Source: Mimachlamys varia
Lineage: Eukaryota; Mollusca; Bivalvia; Pectinida; Pectinidae
DNA: 64,000 nucleotides
Reading direction: 5' to 3'
Assembly: GCA_947623455.1 (NCBI GenBank)
Contig: OX392541.1
Span: 9,180,719 to 9,244,718 of the forward strand
Part shown: piece after piece, positions 1 to 10,488 of the stretch
How positions within the stretch are numbered: position 1 is the first letter of the stretch
How the letters are laid out: each line of letters opens with the position of its first letter
The notes under the pieces: generated by a model
The model's input: only the letters and a program-made list of their open reading frames with translations
Told to the model about the DNA's origin: nothing
Database searches by the model: none
Translations under genes and position numbers: made by a program

Positions 1-44
1 ATGCCTCCTTGTTTTCTTTCTTTAAGAAAAAAACTTTTTTAAGG

Positions 45-470
45 AATATTTACAGTCTACACTGACTTTTACTCGATTACCTCTGCTCCGCAAACAATTG
101 TTATCACCTAATATAACTATACTCACACACGTGACAAATTTCTAAGACATTGACAACAATACATGTGGGCAGAGCTATGCAAATAATCCAGGTTCAAGAC
201 ACAATTGTTTGACGTCATCAACAATAGTCACATGCTGTTACAATTATTGAATTGTTATCACATTTATAAGAATTGAAATGAAATCTATGTTTGCGGATTG
301 GACTATATTGAACAAGAAAGTTATATGAACCATTCATAAAAAAACACGAAAAATAGACAGATTACGCAATTTACCCTGTGTTCAATTGCATTTATGATCC
401 CATTGACTAAACAAAATACAAGGTTAATCCTCCACTATAAGGTGTAAGCTAAACACATCCTATCTACTAG
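45..470 (+). repeat. Dispersed repeat, copy A (partner at 26410-26940)
   Basis: This stretch aligns by eye with 26410-26720. Both contain TATTTACAGTCTACACTGAC, then GACAACAATA followed by TGTGGGC.GAGCTATGCAAAT, then a TTTGACGTCAT/ATGACGTCAT segment, and a GAAATGAAAT block. Copy A keeps only the right half of the palindrome seen in copy B (ATTTATGATC, CTAAACAAAA, GGTTAATCCT). It is non-coding. Confidence 0.65.
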
Positions 471-663
471 TGTTTAACAGCTTTTACTGTGTAACATCAA
501 ATCTATGTTGTAAATATACATTTGTTGTTTTCCTAATTGTTATTGAACCATGAAAATAAATTAAACAAAACTGAACAATGTACATGCCTACTGTTTCTTA
601 GTTAAGGACTTCCACTAAATTCTGTAGCATGACATATGATCACAACCTTCATAGGTCATCAAA

Positions 664-949
664 AAGCAGTTCACAAATTATTATCCCTAGTTATAGAGCC
701 TATAGCAACCAGCCAATATCATTATTAACTCCCTGGTGAGCATACAATCGGTGCTGCCATTTAAGCATTCACAGCTAGCATTCTACAATGTCTAGCACTA
801 CCCAACCACATATTCATTTACAGCTGAGTAGACTGGAACAAGCGGCATAAAGTATCTTGCTTACTGATACAACACAAGCGCCATGGCTGTGACTCGCAAC
901 CCTTTGATCATAAACCCAGCATCCTGCCACTAGACCACTGTGTATATGC
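664..949 (-). mobile_element. tRNA-derived SINE, near full length
   Basis: Read on the minus strand, it starts with a tRNA-like head: an A-box-like GTGGTCTAGTGGCAGGATG near 925-943 and a B-box-like GGGTTGCGAGTCAC near 886-900. A roughly 200-bp body follows, containing GGCAGCACC and CAGGGAGTTAAT. The body reappears at 3205-3352. Pol III promoter boxes plus a dispersed body define a SINE. Confidence 0.65.
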
Positions 950-1111
950 TATACAGTGAAACAAATATCAGACTCTGAATTGACCTTGACCTTGTGACAA
1001 TGTAAATGTCCTTAAAGTCAACACAACACACCACTGTACTTTAGATGGATGACCATCACAAATTCAGAGAATTACAAACGTACATAATTATAAGATTGGA
1101 AATATACTTAC

Positions 1112-1176
1112 TTTTCTACCAACAGCTCCCCCTCTTCATACTGGGCTAGCATCTTCTCTAATCGGGCTTGTTCTTC
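1112..1176 (-). CDS. IQ-motif protein, coding exon 4 (gene continues off left edge)
   Basis: Fourth recognised coding exon of the minus-strand gene starting at 4586. The acceptor is a pyrimidine-rich TTTTTCAG before GAAGAA and the donor is a consensus GTAAGT. The 65 nt continue the frame of exon 3 and encode a highly charged helical segment (EEQARLEKMLAQYEEGELLV), ending after two bases of a codon. I find no convincing following exon before position 1, so the gene is incomplete here. The charged heptad-like composition suggests a coiled coil after the IQ motif. The protein family is not identified. Confidence 0.75.
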
Positions 1177-2910
1177 CTGAAAAAGCAAACGCTTCAGATT
1201 TGACATATATGAATAATTCATTCATTCACTTTATTTCAACGTTAACACTGAATTGAAAGAGTTCAAACATGTTTTCAGGGGTAATTAAGTTCCTTAATTT
1301 ATACCAAATTACACAGTTCTCAACCTTGCGTTAATTCTCACAGATTTTCATACATTGCTCAAATTTGTTTTATTAAATAATTCGAAAAATTAAAGAAAGT
1401 TAATTATTATCCATTATATCAAGAATATCATCATAATTCACCCTATATCTTGGTGACTGATTTCTGTAAACCAACTTATTTTCGAGTCGACTTTATTTCA
1501 CATTTTCATATGAAACGACTTTTTGGCAGCGATTTGATTTCGTAATGTATAGTTGTAAATCTAGATATTTCAAACCAGTTTTTACGTTCATCTATCCGAT
1601 TTTAGTGCCAACCACAAGCTTCCAACTTTCAAAGGAAATCAATAAAGTTTATGTTGTTATTGCCTAGTTTAAATTATTTTTCATATGAAATCACTACGCT
1701 TACACTAGGTGCTTTATAAACTTAAGATATCGACTAGAAACATAAACCTATATTTACATGAAAAAGGCCTATGTACAGTACAGTACTAACTACAGTTGGC
1801 ATTACCTCTAGTTGAAACTATTCTGATGTGATTACTTTTCATGAATTTTAATCATCCGCGAAAAACGTGAAAATAAATTGGTTTACAGCAATTCATTGAC
1901 CAGCACAGCTTAATTAAACTATGACATCAATTTCTTTTCTGAAAAAGGGTCAGTGAAATAAAAAGTCTGTGAACTTTGGAACATTTCTAGACATGAAAAC
2001 CGGTTAACAATTATGCAGAGCATATGAGGGAGGGGGGGATCTCTGGTTAACATGTCACATACAAATCTTAAAAGTTATCTTATTACTTAATTTCTAATTT
2101 TTTATTAAATATGTTAATGCAAAAAGTCATGTTTGGTCATAATGATACTAAACAAAGGACAACCAGAAAAAAAGGATCCCTTTAAGAAAAAGATCATGTG
2201 TGCCAAAATAATATTATGAAACTTAAGAATAGAACTTATATATCCTCAGTAGAAATTCAGCTTTTTAATAGGACTCTCTTTCCCAACACTGGGAAATGAC
2301 TTAATATCAATTGTAAGTACAGAGAAGTTATCTCCCTTAGTAATATAAAATTCACAAAATTTTGGCAAAGAACAATGTGATTTTATAAGTGGTCTCCCTT
2401 GCATAATATTGCAGACAGGTTACGTCAACCTTACATGTGAAATATGATTACGATGTTAATTTTTAAGTTTTCAGCTATGCAATTAGCCTAATGTCATAGA
2501 TGTTAAAAATCGCCTGTCCTTGTAGTTCTATACTACAGTCTGCTGTCCAGGGATAATAATGTAAGGCCAGTAAAAAAACATAATTTTCATTACCAAATAA
2601 AGGTCAAATTAGAAAAAAAAATCCCTCAAAATCTGACAGGAAGCAAGAATGTGCTATAAATACGAAATTGTACAAGTTTTGTAAAAATGTTGACCCACTT
2701 GAATATGTGCAGGTCATCATCAAGTTCAAGGGCAAACATAGAGATTATTACATTGGAAGAATATGTCAGACTAATGTCCAGGCATTCATAAACTTCCCTT
2801 ATAAATACAATGATAAAATAAATTGCTAGTAAACTCAACCTTCCAATCCAAAGATTGGAATAGTTCATCACAAAGTTTCAAGGGAGATTGAGTTAAGATA
2901 TAAACTCTAC

Positions 2911-3021
2911 CTTAGCATATTTGTCGTAGAGGATTTCTGTATAGAGCTTCCTGCCGAGGTAACCACGGTAATTTCTCTGTATACAAAGCGCAGCTTTCTC
3001 GTACTTGTTCAGTGCTGACAC
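2911..3021 (-). CDS. IQ-motif protein, coding exon 3 (calmodulin-binding IQ motif)
   Basis: This exon is exactly 111 nt (37 codons) with acceptor TTTCACCAG and donor GTAGAG, phase 0 at both ends. It contains a canonical IQ motif, CIQRNYRGYLGRKLY, matching the IQxxxRGxxxR pattern that binds calmodulin or myosin-type light chains. It joins exon 2 and exon 4 in frame. A calcium/calmodulin-linked role, perhaps cytoskeletal or ciliary, is an inference from the motif only. Confidence 0.8.
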
Positions 3022-3204
3022 CTGGTGAAAGATTATTTATACATTCAGAAACAAGAATCTGATTATTTCCTTAATTCGGTTTTTATTGCTAACTAACACA
3101 AAGTCTGTCACACAAACTGGCCGCAGCTTATTATTCTATGTAATAATAATGATTTGAAGTCCTTCTGTACCACCTTATAACAAACTGTAGTTTGTAGGTT
3201 TTTT

Positions 3205-3352
3205 CAAAGTAGTTCCCAAATTATTACCCATGGTAATATAGGCCATTTGCAATCATTCAATATCTTTCGCAACTCCCTGGGGGGGGGGGGGGGGGGCATA
3301 TAAAGTGTGCTGCCATTTCGGAGCTCACAGCCAGCATTCTTCAATTTCTAGT
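3205..3352 (-). mobile_element. SINE 3' fragment, same family as 664-949
   Basis: The segment matches the body and 3' part of the 664-949 SINE (AAATTATTACC, AACTCCCTGG, GTGCTGCCATTT, CACAGCCAGCATTCT). The tRNA-like head is missing, as in 5'-truncated insertions. A run of 16-17 G residues has expanded at about 3280-3297. It lies in an intron of the IQ-motif gene. Confidence 0.6.
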
Positions 3353-3603
3353 ACACATCATTTTTTTTCAAAAAAAAACATCAATATTGATATAAACAGT
3401 CAAACTTTATACATGTTACTAGGGTGAAATCAAAGTGACATTTGTGAAATTTTGAGATTTAAGCATTTTTTTTCATCAACAAGGTTTTCAAGACCAACCT
3501 TAAATATGTTCAGGTTTTAATATTCAGCCACAAAAAAACACTTTAGACTGATATTTTTCACTATACTTTACACCCTACCATGTTATCTTAACCTATAACC
3601 TAC

Positions 3604-3642
3604 CTGTGGAAATGCTGCATTAGCAGCCCTCTTGTCCAGGGT
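3604..3642 (-). CDS. IQ-motif protein, coding exon 2 (13-codon microexon)
   Basis: A 39-nt exon with acceptor TATTTCAG and donor GTAGGT. It encodes TLDKRAANAAFPQ and is phase 0 on both sides. It is supported by clean splice sites and by frame continuity with exons 1 and 3 rather than by homology. Its small size makes it easy for gene finders to miss. Confidence 0.65.
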
Positions 3643-4436
3643 CTGAAATAGAAATTCAAAAGTAAATACATAGAACTGATATTTCATAATATTGCTCTTG
3701 ATTTATACGATATGGAATAAAACATATTTCCATTTTTCAACATCAATAAATCTTTAAAAGCATATGAGATGTCTAGTGGATAATTCATTAAACAGTTTGA
3801 TTACATTGTCATTCATTAGAATTAGTGTCCTAAACGATATGTGAACATTTAAATAGCAGCTAGGAACATTAATTTGTTGTCTTATGAAAGAGAGATTATA
3901 TTACTCATACCATGAAATGAACATTTGAAAAATAATCAATTCATAGGATTCTTCCTCATCAGAAATCCATGGTACACTTCTCTGACGCTTGCATACAGTG
4001 GGCTAGAATAGATGTAAATCCTTGTTTCCCCGAATAGAAGTTTATTCTGAGATTTCGACCTATCAGAGAGGTTGTTTCTCGTGACACTTTGTCATATCAT
4101 TTTACCTTGACCACGACCAGTATATTTCTGTAGGCATGCTGCCAATGTCAATCTCATTATAGTACGCAGGGCATTATATTCTATCACAATCAACAAAATT
4201 ATAACACAACTGACAGGTTTTGTTGACAGGCAGTGCTACAAATTAAACGAGATATACCCCAGGTGAATGTCCCGGCTGAATTAAGGTACTCATGGATGAA
4301 AGTAACGATATGATTGGCTACTATTTTAGTACGAAAACAAGGGTTTACATCTATGCTAGCCCACGGTATGCAAGCGTCAGAGAAGTGTGCCGTGGGTTTC
4401 AGATGATGAGGATTCTTTAAATATTTTATAACTTGC
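3643..4436 (-). other. GC-AG intron of the IQ-motif gene
   Basis: The intron donor reads GCAAGT and the acceptor TATTTCAG. No GT donor that keeps the frame is visible nearby. More than half of the intron is one inverted-repeat element (3948-4420), which ends about 17 bp from the donor. Confidence 0.6.
3948..4420. mobile_element. Non-autonomous DNA transposon with about 85-bp terminal inverted repeats
   Basis: The first and last roughly 85 bp are inverted copies of each other with a few mismatches. Each arm contains ACTTCTCTGACGCTTGCATA and the segment around TAGATGTAAA. The interior has no coding capacity. I could not see a clear target-site duplication. Confidence 0.7.
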
Positions 4437-4586
4437 CTCCATAACATGTCTGTTGCGTTCAAATCTGTCGTGTTTCAACTGTTCCAGATCTGGCTGGTGG
4501 AGTTGAACATCACTCTCTGTACATGTCTGTAGCTTCGGGTAGCCAGCCCTAGCTGACTCTAAATCCTGATCTCCTGCTGTTTCCAT
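4437..4586 (-). CDS. IQ-motif protein, coding exon 1 with start codon
   Basis: The start ATG sits in a textbook Kozak context, GCCACCATGG, and opens METAGDQDLESARAGYPKL. The 150 nt give exactly 50 codons up to a GG-AG|GCAAGT junction, a strong GC-AG class donor. Reading through that donor adds a low-complexity tail and a stop, whereas splicing to 3642 keeps the frame (...RHVME + TLDKR...). The exon is polar and acidic, with no signal peptide, so the product is probably cytosolic. An upstream in-frame ATG 12 nt earlier has a weaker context. Together exons 1-4 give the first 121 residues of an unidentified IQ-motif protein. Confidence 0.75.
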
Positions 4587-5037
4587 GGTGGCATTCACCT
4601 TTATCGTCCAATCAAAACATCAAGGCCAATGGACATCTACATATAGGTTCACCTGGAAATTTATAATCAAAATATTCAATACATTTTTAAAGCAAAAGCG
4701 TTATAAATTTACTGAAATTCGTGTTCAGAGTTACAAAATGTATGTGTATTTTTTACAACTTATTTATTACTCACACTTTACCAAAGTATTATTATGTTCA
4801 TTTCAAAGAGGGAACGTTAATAATTCCCAAGACTTTTTCGTGAATCTGGACAAAACATCAGACACCTGCACCTGATCATGAACTGCATGTACATGCACGC
4901 TAGTAAATTAAATCAACCTAGTCAATGCACATCTTTTACACTATCCCCCCCCCCCATCCTTTTTTCTAAATCTCCAACTCAGGTTCTTTGATTCCCCGTC
5001 ACAGCTTCTCTATCTTGAAACAGGGAGGGTCATCTGC

Positions 5038-5165
5038 ACCAGTTTATAATTAACTGTAATAGGAGGAGGAAAAGTGATAAAGATATTGCCGTCTTTGGGA
5101 CTCAAACCCACAACCTTAGCCTCTCCAGTCCAATGCTCTACTACTGATCTAATGGGATTCCTTAT
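5038..5165 (-). mobile_element. tRNA-derived SINE head
   Basis: On the minus strand an A-box-like GATCAGTAGTAGAGCATTGG is followed about 30 nt later by a B-box-like GGGTTTGAGTCCC. This resembles a tRNA but lacks a complete cloverleaf and is embedded in non-coding DNA, so it is better read as a SINE head than as a functional tRNA. Confidence 0.5.
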
Positions 5166-6710
5166 AAATTACAGCTCACACTTGTAAGGCAACCTAATCA
5201 ATGCACATACATTTTATACAGTGACAAGATGGTGCCAATTCTGGATTTGTACAACTCAGAGACCAATATTGGCTTAAACCAGACATATCATTTAATTTTC
5301 TGTATGAACTATACAGTAAATACAGTATAAAGAAACCCTATAATTTTGGTAAAAAGCGTTAGCATGGCACCCATCAACTTAGAGCTATGTTTAAGTAAAG
5401 ATACTAGTGGAAAATATCATGTTAAAACTGTTAAAGTACATGTATACGTACATATCTACAATGTAGCTGTTAAGTTAGAGTCAACCACAAAATGATGTAT
5501 ACAAATCCAAATATTTCACTTAACACTGAAGGAGTCCATACATAAGAGCGACTGAATCGGAATTTATTATACATAGGCCTGCGTCATTAAAATTCCATCG
5601 GTCTTACAGGTGAAATTGCTACACTGTCAGTGATAGCCGTGGGCCAGTCGGACCTACAGATGGCGAGACTTTCATCTTACACGCGAGACAAGGCACTTCT
5701 TTCCTAAAAACCGCGTGCGTTCTTAATGGAGGGACAAACAATAGATTGATTTATGTGTTTATCAACGTTTCACACAATGGTGTTGTTGTTAATTTATCGA
5801 TATTCGATATGTCAACAAACCTGTCTGCATCATCGGAAATGTTACCGGAAGTGAATCTCGAAAGGAAGTCTTCTTTCGGACCTCTCGGATGTTTTCGACA
5901 TATTTTAAAATTGCGTCGCGCGGGAAATATAAAAAAGTTAATAGGCCTATCAATTTTCTTTTGGAATGCACTTTTCGAGAAATGGAATTTATGACATGAT
6001 TAAAAAAAGTCGATGCATCAGGACGTTCCTTTTAATAGTGCCTTTATCGAAAAAATAGTACCATTTACTTTCACGTGGTTCCGACACATTTACCTAGGTG
6101 TTTTGGACCTAATTCGAGGTGTTTAGTGCAATTTTACACTTTTTAAGGGGTTTAGATCAATTTAACCGATTAAAAAGGCCCCCCCTCAATGGTCAATGTG
6201 TTTAGACTTTTAAGGAGGTTGAGATCAATTTTCGATAAAAAAAAAAAAAATCCTATAATGGTCATATAAAGATACATGTAGAATCTAGTAAATTGCACTA
6301 AACACATTGATTTGGTTCCAAACTAGATGAACATTACAAATGTCCAGATCCCTGTGGGTCCAAAAGGCCCCTCTTACCCTATCACACATTGTATACTACA
6401 TTGTATATCTGTTTCCGGAGCAATGGAATATATATCAGTGAACTATGGCGTTTTTTAAACAATATATAAAATATATAAAAAAAAAAACAATTATGGTCAG
6501 TGCCCCTCTGCTTTTGTAATACATATTGCATAATTTTCAACTTTGTTTCATACTCTAGTCTTATTAAATACAACAAAAGTCACTTAGTCCAGAGACGTAT
6601 ATAACACTTTATACATCTCTGCTTAGTCATATAATTTACGTTATACATAATTATTATGATATATGAACTTCAGGCATTGTATAGAATGATGGAAAAAAGG
6701 TTGGTTATCT

Positions 6711-6743
6711 CAGGGACGTATATGTCTCACATATACGTCCCTG
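6711..6743. repeat. Perfect hairpin, 14-bp arms
   Basis: CAGGGACGTATATG and its exact reverse complement are separated by TCTCA. A related GGGACGTATACG occurs at 6862-6880, and an 18-bp perfect palindrome GAGACGTATATACGTCTC occurs at 54914-54931, so this is a recurring sequence type, possibly transposon ends. Confidence 0.6.
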
Positions 6744-9025
6744 GTTATCTTTATTGGTTAAAAATGTCTGTAAAAGAAGTAAACAACATTCTTACTGAAT
6801 ACTTAGACACACTTTACAGATCTATGTGTTTGAGTAAAATCAATCGTTATTTGTTAAGTTTTATCAGGGACGTATACGTGTGTTGTATGTGGGCCTGCTG
6901 AAGCTGAGCTTTTCATATGCTCTCATCCTCATCAAAACGAACTGGACGGGAAACCTCATTTCAATACAAACAATGCCAAGTGGTACTGTGTATTGAGCCA
7001 TGCTTTGAAATTTTTCATGCAAAAGCTGAGTATGTGCTGGTGTACAAACGCCAAAAGTCTGAACTGGAGGAATAGAATTTCAAACTCTATCAAAACTGTA
7101 CATAGTTAATTCCTGTTCCGTTGACATTTTTTCACAAGTTTGAATCGAATGTATCGCATACCGGAAATGAATCTTTCATAATTTTCAGATAAGTGAGTTT
7201 TACAGTTTGTACTTCAAAATTTTACCCAGGAGCAAAGTACAAACAATTCTACTCTTATGTAAAATATTGTAAAATCTTTTTCAAAGACTACATCCTGTGT
7301 GACAATGCCCTTTAATGTAACACGTCTTATACATGTATACAATTAAGGTACTACATATTTGTATATCTTTAATGCAGTTTTGTATACATGTAAACGTTTT
7401 CTGAAATATTACAAATCCATAAATCATTAAGGGCCGAAACTTCCTACATCTATTCCAATATTACCAAGTAGCAGTACCAATGGATAACCTAAATGCATAC
7501 CAGCTCTAGATCGAAAAAAAATTCAACTTCAATACACTTGGTTATATGCATGTTATACTGCTATGGGGTTGGTCATATAAACACAAGGGAGATAAACGTG
7601 AATGTCTCATAATGTATTGTATGAATTTTGGTAAGTTTGGTGACACCAGTAGTATACAAAAGTCTATTGCATACTTATTGTTCTCCCAATCCAGTTTCCA
7701 TCAGTGAAGGCTTCATGATAGTCGATAGAAAAGTTGGCTGTATTTTTCCCATAAAGGCAGCCTTGTACATGAATCCTTTGGGAGGAAAATTTTCCAACTC
7801 AGTCTCGATACACAACCAAACTGCCTTCACATCACTTTCTATCTTTCTTCACAGATCATTAAATCACTCTAAATCAAAATGTATTAAATAAACATGTAGT
7901 GTTTACAACAAACATGTAAATTATGGTTGAAAAAGAAGAGATAATTTTGGGGAAAAAAACTTGCAGAAATAGTAGGTACATAATTTACATAGCCCTTCCC
8001 ATGGACAATAAGTGAAATTACATGTATACAAACAGAATTCTTCCTTGTGACTTTTAATTCTATATAACCCTCCTTATGTGGAAAGACATGATAAATTACT
8101 TTAGTACATCACGTGACTAAATACTGCCTTCCCATTGGCTATACATAGGGTACTATGAAGCGATAAGTAGTTAAGGACCAAAACTATATTGTTTAATTGA
8201 TTTTGAACATTTTTAAGCATTTTTTTTATTTTTTTTTCCAAACAATTAGCAGTCAGACATAGCCAGAATGAGGCAATTCAGCACTACAAGGGTTAAAAAA
8301 AACAAATTAGAAAAGGGCGTTACAATAGATAAGAACGGGTTATATAGGTCATTTCAAATGAAATTTTGTATACTAAAAAAAATAATTGCTTCCTGTTTCA
8401 TCTCATAAAATTTTCACTGTTTTCAGTTTGGTGTGACCAAAGGAAATATTTATTTACAACATCCAATTTCTAATGCGTCATTTTGATAGCGTTATACAGA
8501 AAAATGACGTCACACTAAAATTAGTATGGGAGATGAATCTGTATCATTCCAGGCGCATACAACGGAAAAATAAATAAATATAACCAGAAGAAACTTCGGA
8601 TATTTTCCTGTACAAAATGACCAAATGTTGTCAAAATCCAATCCGGGAAAGTTCATTAAAAAAAGGTTGTTATTACAAAGAACACATTTTTTTTTGGCAC
8701 GGTGCTGTATAAGAAGAGTAAACAAATTCATCAATACAATCAAGATTATATTCCAATGTTTTTGTTTTAATATCAAATTTTCACTAAAAATAATTTTTTT
8801 TTGCGAAAATTTAATTCGATGGTACACATATTACTTGAATTGAGGACGCCTCTTTATATTTTAGTGCTTCACAAAAAAACTTAAATTGATTGCGTAGTAT
8901 GGAGTTTATCAAAACAACCAGTTCATAAAAACAAAGAAGGCTGTCCGGAGGTGTGTCACATAAAGATTTCCGAATATAGGTTTAGTTCGTGCAGTGGTGG
9001 CATTTCATATGTATTCGAACTCGGG

Positions 9026-9335
9026 TTTATATATAATATCGGCCAATGATCGCGCTATACCAACAATACATTAGGTCGTGGATCGTCAGAGAACCACAGG
9101 GCCTTGTTAAGATCAGTTGGAAGATAAGATCATATTGTTTTGTAGTAAATATAAATATATTACGTATCTTAATTACTTATCTCCCTGCTAATCTGAACAA
9201 TGATCTGTGGGCGAACGGAACAACCCGGGGAATGTATGTATACCAGAAGACTAGCTGTGTTGATGTATATGTGCTCAGCCAACTTGTAAACTATACATAA
9301 AATGTAGTCGGGGATATCGTCTTCAAGCATAAGCG
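9026..9335 (+). promoter_or_regulatory. Candidate promoter and 5'UTR exon of the 758-aa GT31 gene
   Basis: A TATA-like TTTATATATAATA lies at 9026-9038. A strong donor AAGCG|GTAAGTC ends a possible exon at 9335, and an acceptor at 10305 opens the exon holding the GT31 ATG. This is a splice-site based model only; transcript data are needed for the true start. Confidence 0.3.
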
Positions 9336-9529
9336 GTAAGTCAAACACACGTGGTAATAATATTTTCTTATAGAAGGATCGAACATTTTCTCAGCTGATT
9401 ATTATTTTCATATATATATAGTTTTGACATGGTAATATTTGTGCGTAGCGTTTGTTCCAAAGCTATTTGTGGTTCATCTGAATTGACGTGGGCCTGATTT
9501 TGTTACATGTACAATGTTGTTCGAGGAAG

Positions 9530-9695
9530 TATATATAAGATATGGGGTCGTCTATTCCCGATCATGTGGGTTTTCGCCGGGTGCTCCAGTTTCCTCCCAC
9601 ACGTCGTATTGAATAACATCTGGACCAACAAGTGTGGTTCATATATGTTGAATAACTTATTTCATAATTGTTTTAAAATAAATAAAGTTGATACT
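9530..9695 (+). mobile_element. SINE core and tail fragment
   Basis: It contains GTGGGTTTTCGCCGGGTGCT, CCAGTTTCCTCCCACA, then a GGACCAACAAGTGTG...TTGAATAACTTATTTCATAA tail. The same core and tail order occurs at 49380-49470, and the core alone at 36240. The tRNA head is absent here. It sits in the presumed 5'UTR intron of the gene at 10489. Confidence 0.65.
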
Positions 9696-10305
9696 TAACA
9701 AATGGATACATAACGGTATGGCCATTGTATTGGCTATACATTTAAAAAACACTGATTTGAAGAAAATCAATAATACTCACTTTCTGAAAACGTTGAAAAG
9801 GTATCCATAAACTGCAATGCTTTTTCTATTATTGTAATCATATTTCTGCTTTGATAATTGTGTTGTATTTATTTGATGATTATTTCGCTGATTTTTTATG
9901 CAGTATGCTGTTAATTGCTATATCTCTGCCATATCAGTTGTTTTTAGCAATGTCATGCCCTCAAAATGTTAACCATGGTAGTTGAAAATAAGCAAGGCAC
10001 ACTATGAGATTAATCACATAAGGGAACATGGAAATTTATAAAAAAAAAATCAAAAAAATCATGGAAGCGGTTTCAAAACGTTTACAAAATCTTCCTAAAC
10101 TTTAATGATAAGACTAAACCACACATATGCCAGATTAATTCAAAAATAATACCAGAATAAAAAAATTCACGAAGTTTGAAAATCAAATAAATAACCATGA
10201 AAATATATCGATTTTGTCAACTTTATTTCAGTATATCATATCTCGATTCAAATACCTAATACAAATGTCGAGAATATTCATAAAATATGATATTGTGTAT
10301 TTCAG

Positions 10306-10403
10306 ATGCGGCCAAAGACTTTATATTACACAGTAACATGAAAGAGAAGATGCAGGCACGCCCGGAAATTCTCAACTTATACATACATACATCAACACAT
10401 TAA
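10306..10403 (+). promoter_or_regulatory. 5'UTR exon start with two overlapping upstream ORFs
   Basis: Directly after the acceptor GTATTTCAG, the exon begins with ATG. An 11-codon upstream ORF (10306-10341) overlaps by ATGA a second 21-codon one (10338-10403). Both stop before the main ATG at 10489, so they could lower translation or allow reinitiation. Whether they are in the mature transcript depends on the inferred splice site. Confidence 0.4.
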
Positions 10404-10488
10404 AAATGTTGAAAAATAGGCTATTTTGATGAAATACTCTGCCACAAGTGTTCAAAGTAGCATCGACTGAAAAGGAAAACGAAGCAAA

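Larger units (their letters stand above)
4587..9335. other. Intergenic region between divergent IQ gene and first GT31 gene
   Basis: No long reading frame or domain is seen. It should hold the promoters of the minus-strand IQ gene and the plus-strand GT31 gene at 10489. It contains a SINE head (5038-5165), a perfect hairpin (6711-6743), an imperfect palindromic stretch around 6090-6330 and many homopolymers. A possible acceptor (TTTCCAG before GTGAACC near 4652) hints at an upstream non-coding exon for the IQ gene. Confidence 0.5.

Noticed and set aside
3280..3297. G-quadruplex regulatory element at the poly-G run
   Set aside because: A plain homopolymer inside a SINE body; slippage explains it.
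5038..5165. Functional tRNA gene
   Set aside because: A- and B-box-like words are present but I cannot form acceptor and anticodon stems; a SINE head fits better.
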